Origin: Eunapius fragilis
Lineage: Eukaryota; Porifera; Demospongiae; Spongillida; Spongillidae
Reading direction: 5' to 3'
Assembly: GCA_963681505.1 (NCBI GenBank)
Contig: OY811971.1
Location: forward strand, 10,736,242-10,800,241
DNA length: 64,000 nt
Shown here: piece after piece, positions 47,106 through 58,397 of the stretch
How the letters are laid out: every line of letters begins with the position of its first letter
How positions within the stretch are numbered: the stretch's first letter is position 1
Position numbers and translations under genes: made by a program
The notes under the pieces: model-generated
Database searches by the model: none
Told to the model about the DNA's origin: nothing
What the model saw: the letters and a program-made list of their open reading frames with translations, nothing else

Positions 47106-49190
47106 TGGTTAAATGCGTGTTGTGTTAGTTCCATAGTCATGTATCATGTATGCAATAACTTGTTTATACTCTGTTTAATAAATATTAAACATACTAGTAT
47201 ACATAGAAAACAAGAAACACACTATTCTTTGCGTTTTCGTTTTCGGCTTAGCTTTTCTGGCCTCTAAAACTTCAGTCCGGGACAATTAGTGTTCTAGTAG
47301 TCTGACCTTTACCTTTGATTCAGGCTACGCCCATGTTCTTGCATATTAAAAAAAAAAGTTTGTTAGCCATATGTCCTTCACAACTGGTTGAAATGGTTGT
47401 GTGCCCTGTTTCCCATCAGGCATCAGCCCAAATCCTGCATTCATGATTGTACATGTCCACCCATTAACTGACATGCGTGGTGTTCGAGTAGGTGCATCTT
47501 TATACTCTCCTTTTCATGCCAGGAAAGGATAGCGGCTGTAATAAAAGCCATCATCACCTGTATGCAATTTTTCTTTACTGCTGCTTCTTGTACTTTGCAT
47601 CTGCACGCTGTGCAGAAACTTATAGGGAAATCAAACACTGCCATTGCGTATGCCTATTGCAAAGCATGTCAAAAACTTCATTGAAAACGCAGCACAGGTG
47701 TATTTGTTTGAGACTCTCGTTTCCACCCTACAGTTCAGTTATGACCACTTACTCCCTGACAGGACTTTTGGACATGACATTGCGTGTCTCCCGCTGTCGT
47801 CGTGCATGAAATTTATACATATGGGTGTGGCGTACGTGCATTATTCATTTGTTACATGGTCCCGTCTAACCGTGTCGTTCGTTCACCAGAAAAAAAGCCC
47901 CAGCACGCACTAAACGCAAAGGTGATGTACAATGATTGCTCTTTGAGTAAGAGTAAGTTTTATAACCATCTGCCTGGGGTGTTTCGAGAAAAATCGGTTG
48001 CCGCCTGAGTACTTATGAAAGTAATAAAAGGCGTGCCTTAATTCAGTAGCCACATGCGTGGTAACTATAGGGCAAAGGAGAACTTAGTTTCACTGTGCGT
48101 ACTATTCTTTTTAAGTACGAAATTGGTTGTGGAACAGCTCAAAATTATAATGACTGTGTATATTGAACTTGTAGTGGCCTCGTAACGTAAACCACAAAAT
48201 AATTATAGCTCCTCTAGGATCCCAAACACCAAAATACCGTAATGTTCGAATGTGTTCTAATTAGCAACCTAATGTCCAGCTTGAAACAGCCGTGACTTAT
48301 AACTGAGCCATTTTGGAATGCTCCCAAACCAGCACCATTTGGGTTCACATGGAATTGTTCACATTATTATCACATAGTGGTCCATTAGTAATGCTGCCAT
48401 TTAGCCACCTACCCTGCATGTATTCAACCGTAATGGTGTGCACAGGTATAGTAACAAAGCAGCAATCAGAAAACGTGTGAGCTAGTTTCCGATTGAAAGT
48501 GTGCAATGGAGCCATTCTGGCATGCACGTGTGCAGCATTAATTTTGTGCAATGTTGGAAGCAAAGGATGGCTATTATGGTGGTGGGCAAGTCCTAGTTAG
48601 CTAAGGGATAGTGTCCAATGAACTTAGTGTCCAATGAAAATATCCCCTAACTAAAATCCTGACATTACCATATAAAGAGTTTCGCAGCCTTTGATCGTTT
48701 GTGCTATACTTAATAAGGGTGCACCTCCCTCCCTAAATCATGCTATGCTGAGTTGATGTTATCTTTCCATAAATACTTTGGTCACACGAATTAAATGCTC
48801 CTGCCTGCTTATAGGGCAAAGGGTTGTGTAGAAACAAAATCTAGGTTTACCACTGCTGATATTTGATAGGATCAAATTAACACACTGGCCACTAAAAATA
48901 TAGCTTTGCTTCACATCTCAGAATTTTTACCATTCGAAAGGGTTGGATTAATAGGCATCGTTATGTGTGTTGTGTGTGGTTGTGTGTATTGTTTTAATGT
49001 GAGGTATGTGCACTGCTACATGTGAATCTCCATTGTCCATCACTCTCTCTCTTTACCTGTTCTTCCATCTTTCTATCTCTCCCAAAGGTGGCACTGCATG
49101 CAAATGACACAATGAGGTAGCCTGAAGGCACATGATTCAAAACGAAGTATTGTGTGGTGCCAGAACGTAAGACTAAGGCTGTTGTTAGTG
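47106..49190. other. No gene seen
   Basis: There is an open frame at 47644-47913 without known motifs or clear splice sites. Nothing else was found. Confidence 0.45.
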
Positions 49191-49310
49191 CATGTGTATT
49201 TTATTATGTGTGTATTTCAGTGCATTTATGTGTGTATGTGTGTGTATGTGTGTGTGTATACCTTTGTGTATGTATGTATTGGTGTTTGTGTGTGTGGTGG
49301 TGCATGTGTG
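49191..49310. repeat. (TG)n-rich tract
   Basis: An imperfect TGTG/TATG microsatellite. Confidence 0.85.
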
Positions 49311-50285
49311 TTTTAATGTGTGAAAGTATATGGGACATTTTATGACAAAACCAGGTTTGTGGTATATAAAATATATAACGACTATAAACTAGCATCAATT
49401 TCAAACCCACATATCTTCCAATTCAAGCTAAACCCACGTCCTTCCTATTTTCAGGGTTAGGGTTAGGGTTTAGCACGCCATGTGTACCAATCGCTTCAGG
49501 ATGTGTCCGCATGTTATCTTCAGGTATCTGTTAGACGCCTAACCGATCGGGCAATTCGCTGAAGCTAGTTGTATCTTATTTGGTGCTGATCTACAAATAG
49601 CACATTACATCAGCTATCACAATGTTCATGCTCAGGTATGTTAAGACTGGCTACACTATTTTTTGGAATTTGAATTTTCTCCAAATTCAAACATTACAAC
49701 CTGCCGCTTTTCTGTTTGGGTACTTCTTGTAGCTATTCTCTTTATACCAAATCTTTGTTCAATGATCCCGCAAATTAATTCAATTGATGGTTGTCATAGC
49801 AACCTTAGTAATTTATTGCATCGCTCCGAAATATGGGAGCGTTTCTTTACATTTTCGCAAAACCTGGGTGGTTGAATGTCGTTGTTTGTGGACAATAACA
49901 GTTATATATTGTTTATTTGATGCTGGTCTATCTATTTGGGTGGGCACAACGAAGCGTACCATCGTTTGCGTAAGTTGCACAACGAAAATGATGAATTTTG
50001 TGCTTAATTTTTCGCAGTTCTGATGTTTGTCTGCAAGCGCTCGAAGCGTTTCGAAATAGTGATCTAAAAGCCTAGTATAATGACTAAATATGGGTATCCC
50101 AGAAGTATATGAACTGTAGAAACATGCGAAAAACTATTCCTTTATCGCCCGGGTTTTCAATTCTAACATTTAAGTCAATTATTTCACCGTGCGTAACCGT
50201 TGTCATATAGAAACAACTTTATACATCAATTACGCGATATCCATCCAAAGTGTATTGGACATTATTAATCTGTGGTAACGTCAGT
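49311..50285. other. No gene seen; short telomere-like run
   Basis: Contains three tandem GGGTTA units at 49456-49474 and otherwise no feature. Confidence 0.5.
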
Positions 50286-51052
50286 CTATGAATATGTGTG
50301 AATAAACGCTTCCTTTGGCAGCCATTTAAATATTTTAAGTGTAGTCAGTCTTAACACGCCTGAGTGACGCACCAATATAATATAACCAGCGTTATCAAAT
50401 TCGATGGTTTTACCATACAATCTCATTGACAATTCTGATTCCACTCGAGCATCTACAAGTGGAGATGCTGCCAGATCTGCCAAACGTGAGTATGTCAAGC
50501 GCGGTACCGAAAAGAACAACAAAACGACCACCCAAAGGTACGTTACGGCATCGATAAATGTTGGATCGATAAATTATGAGCATGCATGGTATATCGCTAA
50601 AATGGAAGGAATAGTTTAGTTACAGCGGTAGATACTGCGTCTCTCCGTTTTATAGTAATATGCGCTGTTTGAAATGTGTGTATAACGCCAAAGTTGCTTA
50701 CGTCAATTTGGTCATGTAGAGCAAAGGAACCGAATGTGGAACGCACCCCTATTAAGGAACACTAAATCTCATTAAAAATCTTATTATGGGTTTACTGTTT
50801 TAAGATCATGCGCAGATCTATGAATCTGATTAACCCACTAGATGTTTTAACTAGTGCTGGATGCACTGTTTCTACTATAGGTATATATTCAACGCTGATG
50901 TCGAGCACAATAAAATTAAACGAACAGCCTTCCTCCTCAGGCTCTAGTGCCTTTGCAGCTTCGAACACCTCTTCTATCGTCACCCCCACACCCCTTAAGT
51001 TCAAGAATGCTATGGCTTTCATAGCGACCTCAGGAGAATACTTATCGGCCAT
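50286..51052 (-). CDS. Possible two-exon hypothetical gene
   Basis: Two minus-strand open segments have coding-like composition. The first, 51052-50792, starts ATG and reads MADKYSPEVAMKAIAFLNLR, then 'VTIEEVFEAAKALEPEEEG'; its N-terminal half looks helical. The second follows a plausible acceptor (GTTTGGCAG, near 50480) and reads 'VESELSMRLYGKTIEFDNA' to a stop at 50286-50288. I found no donor that joins them cleanly in frame, and I recognise neither part. They could be two exons of one gene with a missing exon between, or chance open frames. No function is proposed. Confidence 0.3.
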
Positions 51053-51638
51053 AATTAGACTACAATGCAGTTGAAGATTTCATTTTTAAACAGGTAGCAC
51101 CCGCCCCCCTCCCCAAGGCAAACCCCATGCAGCTGTGTGTTAATATAACAACCCTTTGAGGTGGTTGTTCCTTATTCGGTACCTTTCCCATACATTGAGG
51201 TATGTTTGCTGAAAAGTGAGTTTTCAGTACCAGAATTCATGCAACTTTGCTACGGTTAATATGGTTGTGATCTACGTTAAATTCTCTATTCAACAATGTT
51301 TAAATAATCTCTCTAGCATGCATAGTTTGTCTGCATCAGACAAGGGAAGTTGGTTGTTCCTTAATAGGTTCCTTTGCTCTATTGTGGTGTGTGGTTTATA
51401 TGATTATAGCGTGAGATCAGTGTAGAGTACATTTATCCTATGTATTATATGGCTTCGCTTTTAACCTTTATCAATCCTTTGCTCCTCAATGGAGATAGTC
51501 TGGGGACTAGTGTAATACTTGGTACACACCTCAACAGAATTGCAGATTCTAAAATATACCTGTCATGATCGCGCAAGTTGACGTTTATGCTACCTGATCA
51601 AGAACTAAATACAATACCAAATCCACCAGAAAAATTTA
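51053..51638. other. No gene; scattered repeat blocks
   Basis: The blocks 'GGTTGTTCCTTA' plus 'GGT(A/T)CCTTT' occur at 51166-51190 and 51349-51375, and inverted at 50718-50760. This may be a decayed small repeat. Confidence 0.4.
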
Positions 51639-51928
51639 GGAAACAAGTAATAAAAACATTCTCTACACGAGAAGGTTGGTGGTTTATAGGAATCAAAGGT
51701 GATGGTGGTGTAAAAAGCAAGGGAACAAGGCTTCTGATTGAAAAGGAAAAATGAAATAGACCTGTATCAGCACGCACATTTAAATATGACAACATGCTGC
51801 TAATATAGGTCTATTTCATTTTTCCTTTTCAATCAGAAACCTTGTTCCCTTGCTTTTTACACCACCATCACCTTTGATTCCTATGTACCACCAACCTTCT
51901 CGTGTAGAGAATGTTTTTACTACTTGTT
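51639..51928. repeat. Foldback MITE 1 (near-perfect arms)
   Basis: The arms 51639-51772 and about 51805-51928 are almost exact reverse complements, sharing 'CTACACGAGAAGGTTGGTGG' and 'AAGCAAGGGAACAAGG'. No coding sequence. Confidence 0.9.
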
Positions 51929-51944
51929 ATATAAAAATTTAATT

Positions 51945-52170
51945 AAAATAAAATTGGTGGTGTAGGATTTGTAGACAGCAATTAAGTAAAAAGTAAGGAA
52001 ACAAAGGCCTACATTATTTAGCAAATCTACCTCCTTGAAATTCTGTGCTAAATGTAGGTACGTAATATTTATAATTAAATGAATGCCTAATATCCGTAAT
52101 TCCTTGTTTCCTTACTTTTTACTCAATTGCTGTCTACAAATCCTACATCACCAATTTTATTTTAATTAAA
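51945..52170. repeat. Foldback MITE 2, same family
   Basis: The arms share 'GGATTTGTAGACAGCAATT' and 'AAAAAGTAAGGAAACAA'. The element sits about 20 bp after MITE 1 and uses the same 'GTAAAAAG(C/T)AAGG(A/G)AACAA' design. Confidence 0.9.
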
Positions 52171-52964
52171 ATTTTATATATCTTGTTTCACACATTTTTG
52201 TGCATGCATGAGAATAAACGAAGGAGGAAGTATATATGCATATTGAGACATGTATTGGACAACCTTAGAATCATACACTATCGTAGCACAAGAGATTGTT
52301 TGATCTGCTCACATGCAATCGAACAGTGGGCAAGGGTGGGGTGCGGGAGCAGGGCACGCCTACTCCCAGCTAGGCACTGTACATGTAAGCCGTTATCCAC
52401 CTCTGGTAATAAGCTTATAATATCAGAGAACAATTAATCGTGCTACTGTGCCGTGTCATGCAAGATTACTTCGCATGGTGAGGAAGTAATTCATCTCGGC
52501 GCAATCACATGCATGCTTTTAACTAAACTGTCTTAACTTGGTCGGAAGATCGTTATAGAGATGTTAAGACCACATTCTGGGACACCATACATGGAATCAT
52601 GCAGGAAGTTAGTTAGAGTCCACAAAACACAACCAGTGTGTAGCGTGAATGTGGTATAAAAATCCCCTCAGAGAGTATCACAAGCATATACTCCAATGCA
52701 AATTGATCACATTTCATCATTGGGGATTTTTAGACACACATACACATTATGCTGTCATCAACAAATCGTACAGCATATCCAGAAATGCCCCATACATTGG
52801 AGGACATTCATAAAAAAATTCCAAATTGAATTCTATAACATTTTAGCATATAGCGGAATTGTTTTTCTTTCCACTATAAAAATTTGAGTTTCAGATTTTA
52901 ATGGATTATGAATTTAAAATCAAGATATGTTTTTTAAATTACGACATGTTGACGTAATTTTTTT

Positions 52965-52966
<2 letters not shown>
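52171..52966. other. No gene seen
   Basis: AT-rich DNA with no supported feature. Confidence 0.5.

Positions 52967-52996
<30 letters not shown>
52967..52996. repeat. Poly-G tract (about 30 G)
   Basis: Unbroken G run after a T run. Confidence 0.95.
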
Positions 52997-52997
<1 letters not shown>

Positions 52998-53137
52998 CGA
53001 TTAATAGAATTAACCTCGGCTGCACTGACTTTCGATGTTTAGTGGAATATTGAAATACTAACCCTGGTAGGCAAGCGCGTAGTACGACATCACTTTATTA
53101 TCTCAAATGGACCACGACACTAATACCCGCACGCCGG

Positions 53138-53277
53138 TGTCGGAGCAGATTCTGTCCCCCCGCAGATTTTGTCCCCCCGGACATAATCTGCTAGCGGAAA
53201 TTGTCCCCCACGGACATAATCCGCTAGCAGATATTGTCCCCCTTCCGCAGATATTGTCCCCCCCCCCCCCCCCCCCG
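53138..53277. repeat. CCGCTAGCGG palindrome repeat with C-tract, copy 1
   Basis: Degenerate repeats of TGTCCCCC plus GGACATAATCCGCTAGC plus AGATATTGTCCCCC end in a 20-base C run. The boundary GCCGGTGTC at 53138 also bounds the copy at 62260-62440 in reverse (GACACCGGC). Confidence 0.75.
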
Positions 53278-53541
53278 GCCAACCGATGCTTGGCCGTCCC
53301 GTTTTTTTTTTTGTTGGCGTCAGGTCCTATATAAGCCCCCGCCCGCTTTTTAGCATCGAGCCATTTAGCACACACACACCCTCCTCCCTCCTCCTTCCCC
53401 CTATCAGTCCCGCAGGGCTATCAATCTACCTTCCCGCCAGACGTCCTGGCCGCGGCCCTGAATATTGTCCCCTCCGCCCTTCTAAGTTGCACGTGGTGCG
53501 TTTTGCAGCTGCTATTATTCGCTATTAGTCAGCTGCAGCAT
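53278..53541. other. Possible promoter region of the retroelement relic
   Basis: 'CCTATATAAGCCCCC' near 53323 resembles a TATA box about 215 bp before the ATG of the relic below. C-rich, with no other feature. Confidence 0.35.
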
Positions 53542-55205
53542 TATGGATGAAGAAGAGTACGATGCCATTTTCAGCTTTCTGGAGTATGGTACTTAGTTAC
53601 CCCTCTGCATGGCATCACAAGGACCTAAAGCGAGCTCAAGTGTGGACTACGCGGTCGATAGCGGCGTATACTGTACCGCAAAAAGGATAAAGAAAGAGGG
53701 AAAATTGAATATCTTCAAGTTCCTAGAGGCGTAGAAGAAATAGAACGGATCCTTCATTCATGCCATTCGTCCAAAGAAAGTGAGTATGACTGCAGTGCAC
53801 GTATATACGTACACATCGGGGCTCGGTTATCGAATTAGTACTTCATGATCGAAACCAACTATTTACAGCTTTTGCATTAGTCTTGGTCTTTACGCAAGCT
53901 GATTTTATACAATGCACGCGTGTAAAGGTATAGATCACCATGGTCGATAACCAAGCGCCCGAAAAGTGTCCGAGGATTAACATTGACTCAAGCTAGGATC
54001 GATCCAATAATCAAATAGCGCTCAGTTTTTATTTGCGAAAGAACGCATCGCTTTAAAACCCCTATAACCCAGGATTGAAATTCATTAACTGCTTGCATAT
54101 ATGTTGCAGTTAGGCAAATACAAATAATCCAATTAGATCTCACATTATTATAAGCGGTTAAGTAACTGCATCAAATCCCTAAAATATTCAAAGCCCTCTA
54201 TTAACAAAGTTATTCAAGATTGTGGTTTGCGATAATTGATTTTAATAACTGATAATAAGTAACACACGATCTGGATATTCGGTGGAACAGTACTGATTTC
54301 AAGTTCCTAGGTTCAATAGTGAGTTATTCATATTTAAGACCATCATTTGCTTTAAAGTTATTAGAGTTGAAGCTGTTATGTGGTAAATATTTTAAATAAC
54401 CATCATAAATTATTCCAGTATAAAATGATGTACAAAACACTACTTGATTTGGTAATGGATTATTTAATGGTGCGTTATTAAAACTCAAAGTTAATAAAAA
54501 TGTAGTGGTTGTATAGCTTTTTCAAGTTTGATTTGTTGTTTTGAATATTAACTAGTAAAAGGCCAATCAAATTTCATACTTTTTCAAAGTCTCATCAATT
54601 CTATTCTGCAGTTTATAAATCACGTTATTAATTAAAAGTTGTCGTACAGTGTTTTGTCAGTTTAGTTAACTCCAAGCTATTTGATTTTATCTTTTGAACG
54701 GCTAAAGATAAATGTAACAATGCGGTTAGTATTTGACTAAACGTGGTTATTGTACGTTCATAAATTCATTTAGATTGACGATCCTATTAATGAATTTTAA
54801 AGCGTTGCGCTCTTTTGCAAAGACCCTGTATAGGTGGACACCTGCATGGGAAGGGATAAAACAAGAGAAAATTAAGGTTTCATCAAGGTTCTTCTGGAAG
54901 ACGCAGATGAAAGATGTATACATGTAGGTGCATGAGTTCGTTAAGACGTGCGATGTTTGGAAAGCACCAATGGTGCCAAGTTTATGAAGACCGTAGCCCC
55001 TCTGCAATCCACATAACCTATACAACCTAGTGTTTGCATCAAGTTAGTTGCAATCAAGACTACCTTAAGTTAATGCATGCATGTATCAATTTATGTTGAA
55101 ATAGACCTGATTGGTTCTCTCCCAAAAACTGAACGAAGCAATCGTTACATCATCAACCTTAGTTGATTACTTTTCTAAGTGGCCTGAGGCTGAGCCTATA
55201 GCTGG
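53542..55205 (+). pseudogene. Retroelement pol / integrase relic, split by a MITE
   Basis: It starts MDEEEYDAIFSFLEYGT at an ATG, then a stop. Further along, shifted frames give PRGVEEIERILHSCHSSKE and, after the MITE at about 54040-54831, GIKQEKIKVSSRFFWKTQMK and 'DVYM'. These form an H2C2 integrase N-terminal zinc-binding type segment (HSCHS... GGHLHG). At 55096-55205 an integrase core start reads VEIDLIGSLPKTERSNRYII and 'VDYFSKWPEAEPI'. The order and motifs are those of a Ty3/gypsy or GIN1-like integrase. Several stops and shifts show it is dead. Confidence 0.7.
54040..54831 (-). mobile_element. Mariner-type MITE, diverged inverted copy of 24679-25493
   Basis: The right end reads 'AGACCCTGTA', and the interior matches the reverse complement of 24679-25493 over long blocks, e.g. 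'CTCTATTAACAAAGTTATTC'. It interrupts the integrase relic between HSCHSSKE and GGHLHGKG. The left end is eroded. Confidence 0.7.
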
Positions 55206-55206
55206 C

Positions 55207-55455
55207 ACATATCGAGAAATTGGCGGTCAAAAGGATTACGCGGTATTCGGTCATTGCGTAATTCTATGTCCATAGAAATGTATGGACGCATTCAGAAAAC
55301 TGCATCTAACTGCAGAAAAAAAATTATATTGACTAGATGCTCTCGGATTTGCAATGTGGGGACTATTTGGCATATTTTGAGTACTTTCACGCACCGTAGG
55401 TACCTATATCCGCACTTCCACATTAATTATGCAAGGTTTCCAATGTCCATTCATT
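55207..55455 (+). repeat. Dispersed repeat, copy 1 (partner 57568-57772)
   Basis: It shares 'CAAAAGGATTACGCGGTATT' (with CA variants), 'CGCACCGTAGGTACCTATAT' and 'CATTAATTATGCAAGGTTTC' with the partner, in the same order. Confidence 0.8.
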
Positions 55456-56273
55456 TTATCTCATTACTTATTCAGTCATCAATAGTTCCCAACCAAATTA
55501 TATTTTCCTTAGGTGCCACCGGATTATATGAGAGTAATCAATGCACTTATTTATCATTATTTTTTCAGAGCTTAGGGCCTTCAAATCGCGCTTCCCTTGA
55601 ATGGTTAGTGAGACACACCCCACATACAAAACGCAAATATCACGTGCTACCCTTTCGTCAGTTAGCCGTGCCCAGACCGAACTGTTTTTGCAAGTAGTTA
55701 AAATGTGTTGACGTCTATAACTACGACCCCACCCACCACTATAATGACACAAAAACTTAACGTGCATGCGATTTATTAACCGTTATTTACTGTACTAGTG
55801 GCTCTTCGCTTTTGGTTCGGTACTTTCTAATCCACGGACGATTTCGAACGGTACAAAGACGACGATATCTGAGATCAATCCCACGAGGTTTAAGACCTGG
55901 AAGTCTACCTGTGGGGACCCTCCATTGAATACCGGTATATACGTACATATATATGGAATACCTCACAGCTAACAGCTACAATACAGTATGGAGTGGACCC
56001 TATGGCGACATTTGGCGAGACAGCGCTACGGAATACCCGACAGCTAGCAAACAAGTACTGTATGTGTATGTGTGACTGTATTGCATGTGTTGTGTGAGTG
56101 GCTATGAATCCTCTCTCCCCCTCTCTGTGCACGTACACGTATGCCAGTATGTACATGCATATGTACATGTATGCTAAGAATCAGTTCTTGTGTGTTGTTG
56201 TGTTACCTTGTGCATACGTACATGAATGTACATGTAATTGGCTTGTTTGATGACATCTGCATTGTTTTCCACA
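55456..56273. other. No gene seen
   Basis: Contains a few TACATGTA motifs near 56150-56235 and an open frame to 55697 without known homology. Confidence 0.45.
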
Positions 56274-57358
56274 GTACACAGCTCAATCTCCAGCTATCAA
56301 GGCAAGTTTAGCTTTGCAGGGTTGGCCTATTTACCCACTCCCTCCCTCCCTCCCTCCCTCCCTCCCTCCCTCCCTCCCTCCCTCCCTCCCTCCCTCCCTC
56401 CCTCCCTCCCTCCCTCCCTCCCTCCCTCCCTCCCTCCCTCCCACCCTCCCCTCCCTCCCTCCCTCCCTCCCCTCCCTCCCCTCCCTCCCTCCCTCCCTCC
56501 CTCCCTCCCTCCCTCCCTCCCTCCCCTCCCTCCCACCTCCCCTCCCTCCCTCCCTCCCTCCCTCCCTCCCTCCCTCCCTCCCTCCCCTCCCTCCCTCCCT
56601 CCCTCCCTCCCTCCCTCCCTCCCTCCCCCCTCCCTCCCTCCTTCCCTCCCTCCCCTTCCTCCCTCCCTCCCTCCCTCCCTCCCTCCCCTCCCTCCCACCC
56701 TCCCCTCCCTCCCTCCCTCCCCTCCCTCCCTCCCTCCCTCCCTCCCTCCCTCCCCCCTCCCACCCTCCCTCCCTCCCTCCCTCCCTCCCTCCCTCCCTCC
56801 CTCCCTCCCTCCCTCCCTCCCTCCCTCCCTCCCTCCCTCCCTCCCTCCCTCCATGATCCTCTCCTTCCACTTTCCTTCAACAGAGGAGGCCCAGAACAGT
56901 GACGAAGATAAGGACAGACTCAGCAAGGTGACCCACACATACCAGTCTGAGAGGAAGGCGGAGCCAGCAGGCCTGGGGGCCACTCTCACCTTGGAGATGG
57001 AGACAGAACAGAACAGGGACCAGCGGGGTGTCATGGAGAAGGCACAGAATTTGAACCAGGTCTGGGCACTGGGCACCACTTGCAGTAACCCTTTATAGGC
57101 CAGTCAGATACAGTGATATAAGACACCAATATTAGCATTATTAATTTTTATTTGTATACATACATATGTCTAGTTGCCATGGTGATTTTACCATAGTACA
57201 TGTCCTCGTACTATGCAGCAAAACTCATAGTCTGTTGTATAATGATTTTAAAATATTGTTTGTTTATATATAGTATGGAAGAGGACAATATACAGAGGAC
57301 AGGACTACACCAAGTACATTGAGAGGAGGGAGACCTCACAGACGAGTGCAGCCAGCAG
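56274..57358 (+). CDS. RNF113-like (spliceosomal zinc-finger/RING protein) partial gene
   Basis: RNF113/Cwc24 proteins act in the spliceosome. The best-supported exon is 56884-57059. It follows a TTCCTTCAACAG acceptor and encodes EEAQNSDEDKDRLSKVTHTY followed by GLGATLTLEMETEQNRDQRG, like the region before the C3H1 finger of RNF113. The next exon, 57282-57358, uses the AG at 57280-57281 and gives RTIYRGQDYTKYIERRETS, which matches the family's 'IYRG..NY.KY' segment. Using the AG 8 bp upstream would break the match. A small upstream exon (about 56274-56300, HSSISSYQ, with a GC donor) is possible. The C3H1 finger and RING domain were not found downstream to 64 kb, so the gene is truncated here or has distant exons. 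A 517 bp (CCCT)n array lies in the intron before 56884. Confidence 0.6.
56336..56852. repeat. (CCCT)n array, 517 bp, just upstream of an RNF113-like exon
   Basis: CCCT tetranucleotides with CCCCT and CCCACC interruptions. The array ends 31 bp before the exon at 56884, in the position of the polypyrimidine tract. Long open frames through it on both strands are artefacts. Confidence 0.95.
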
Positions 57359-57567
57359 GTGGGTGTGATCAAGGGAGGTGTGGTAGCAGATGTGATGAAG
57401 CCAAATATTGTGGCATACAAATGTACGATTACATGAGTGTGTGTGTGTACATGTATGTGTGTGTGCAATGTATGGTAGCAAGCACACAATGCATGCACAT
57501 GAACTGTACAGAAAGTGTCACGCACCTTAAAAGGAGCACACTTTAAAAGGAGAACGCCTTAAAATCA
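57359..57567. other. No gene seen
   Basis: Short TG/AC-rich stretch and a small direct repeat ('CACCTTAAAAGGAG'). Confidence 0.4.
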
Positions 57568-57772
57568 AATAGAGAAATTGGCGATCAAAAGGATTACACA
57601 GTACATGTATTCGGTTCAATGTCCTATTGACACATTCAGAAAACTGCAGCTAACTAACTAGGTGCTCTCAGATTTGCAATATGTGGGGACTATTTGGCTA
57701 ATTTTTCTTCGCACCGTAGGTACCTATATCCACACTTCCACATTAATTATGCAAGGTTTCCAATGTGCATTC
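57568..57772 (+). repeat. Dispersed repeat, copy 2 (partner 55207-55455)
   Basis: Copies the 55207-55455 block in the same orientation with small deletions, placing two copies either side of the (CCCT)n array and the RNF113-like exons. Confidence 0.8.
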
Positions 57773-58397
57773 ACAGTCACTGAGGCACGAACAAGGACGT
57801 GTGCCCACCGGCATTCACGTAACAGGCCTGATGTCGGCTGACCAGACCAAAAACCTGCCGATGTGCCGTGAGGCATAGCAGCATTGCCACACTGTTCACC
57901 GAACAATAAGCATATATCATCAGAACGTACAGCAGAGAGCTGGACCTTGACACATCACCCCCTAAGAGCTCACCATGGTAAGTATAATGCACGTGTATGT
58001 CATTACACATGTTGTGTGTTTTCCACATGTACATGTAGTGGGGTGTTCTGCTTACGTACAAAATGGTGCTAGCTGCATGAGTGCTGTTTATATTGTTGCT
58101 TGATCCTAAGTAAGTACTTACAATAATGATACGTTCTCACTGAGAAAGTGTGATGCGTGTGTACCTGTGTGTGTACATGTGTGTACCTGTTGTGTGTGTG
58201 TGTGTGCATTATAATATCAAATTTTAATTTTTTTCCCCACAGATCATTTTGTACAGGAACTTCTCCATATGTACAAAACCAAACCAGATCGAACAAAGTA
58301 GATGAAATTGCATCATTGATAGTTACATGCAACAGAATGAACCCCTTCAATGTATCATGGTCATATTATACATATAATGTGTAATGTAGTGTACTGC
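57773..58397. other. No gene recognised
   Basis: A donor-like ATG/GTAAGT at 57974-57981 and an acceptor-like TTTTTTCCCCACAG near 58242 could bound exons, but the frames between them match nothing I know. (TG)n at 58157-58206. Confidence 0.4.

Noticed and set aside
47644..47913. Plus-strand frame MRMPIAKHVKNFIENAAQVY
   Set aside because: Single unsupported frame with no splice context or recognised domain.
49456..49474. Interstitial telomere
   Set aside because: Only three TTAGGG-type units, too few to mean more than chance; the CCCTAA pair at about 7149 is even shorter.
56238..57098. 286-codon frame and overlapping minus-strand Gly-Gly-Arg-Glu frames
   Set aside because: Most of the length is the (CCCT)n array; only the part after 56884 is real exon.
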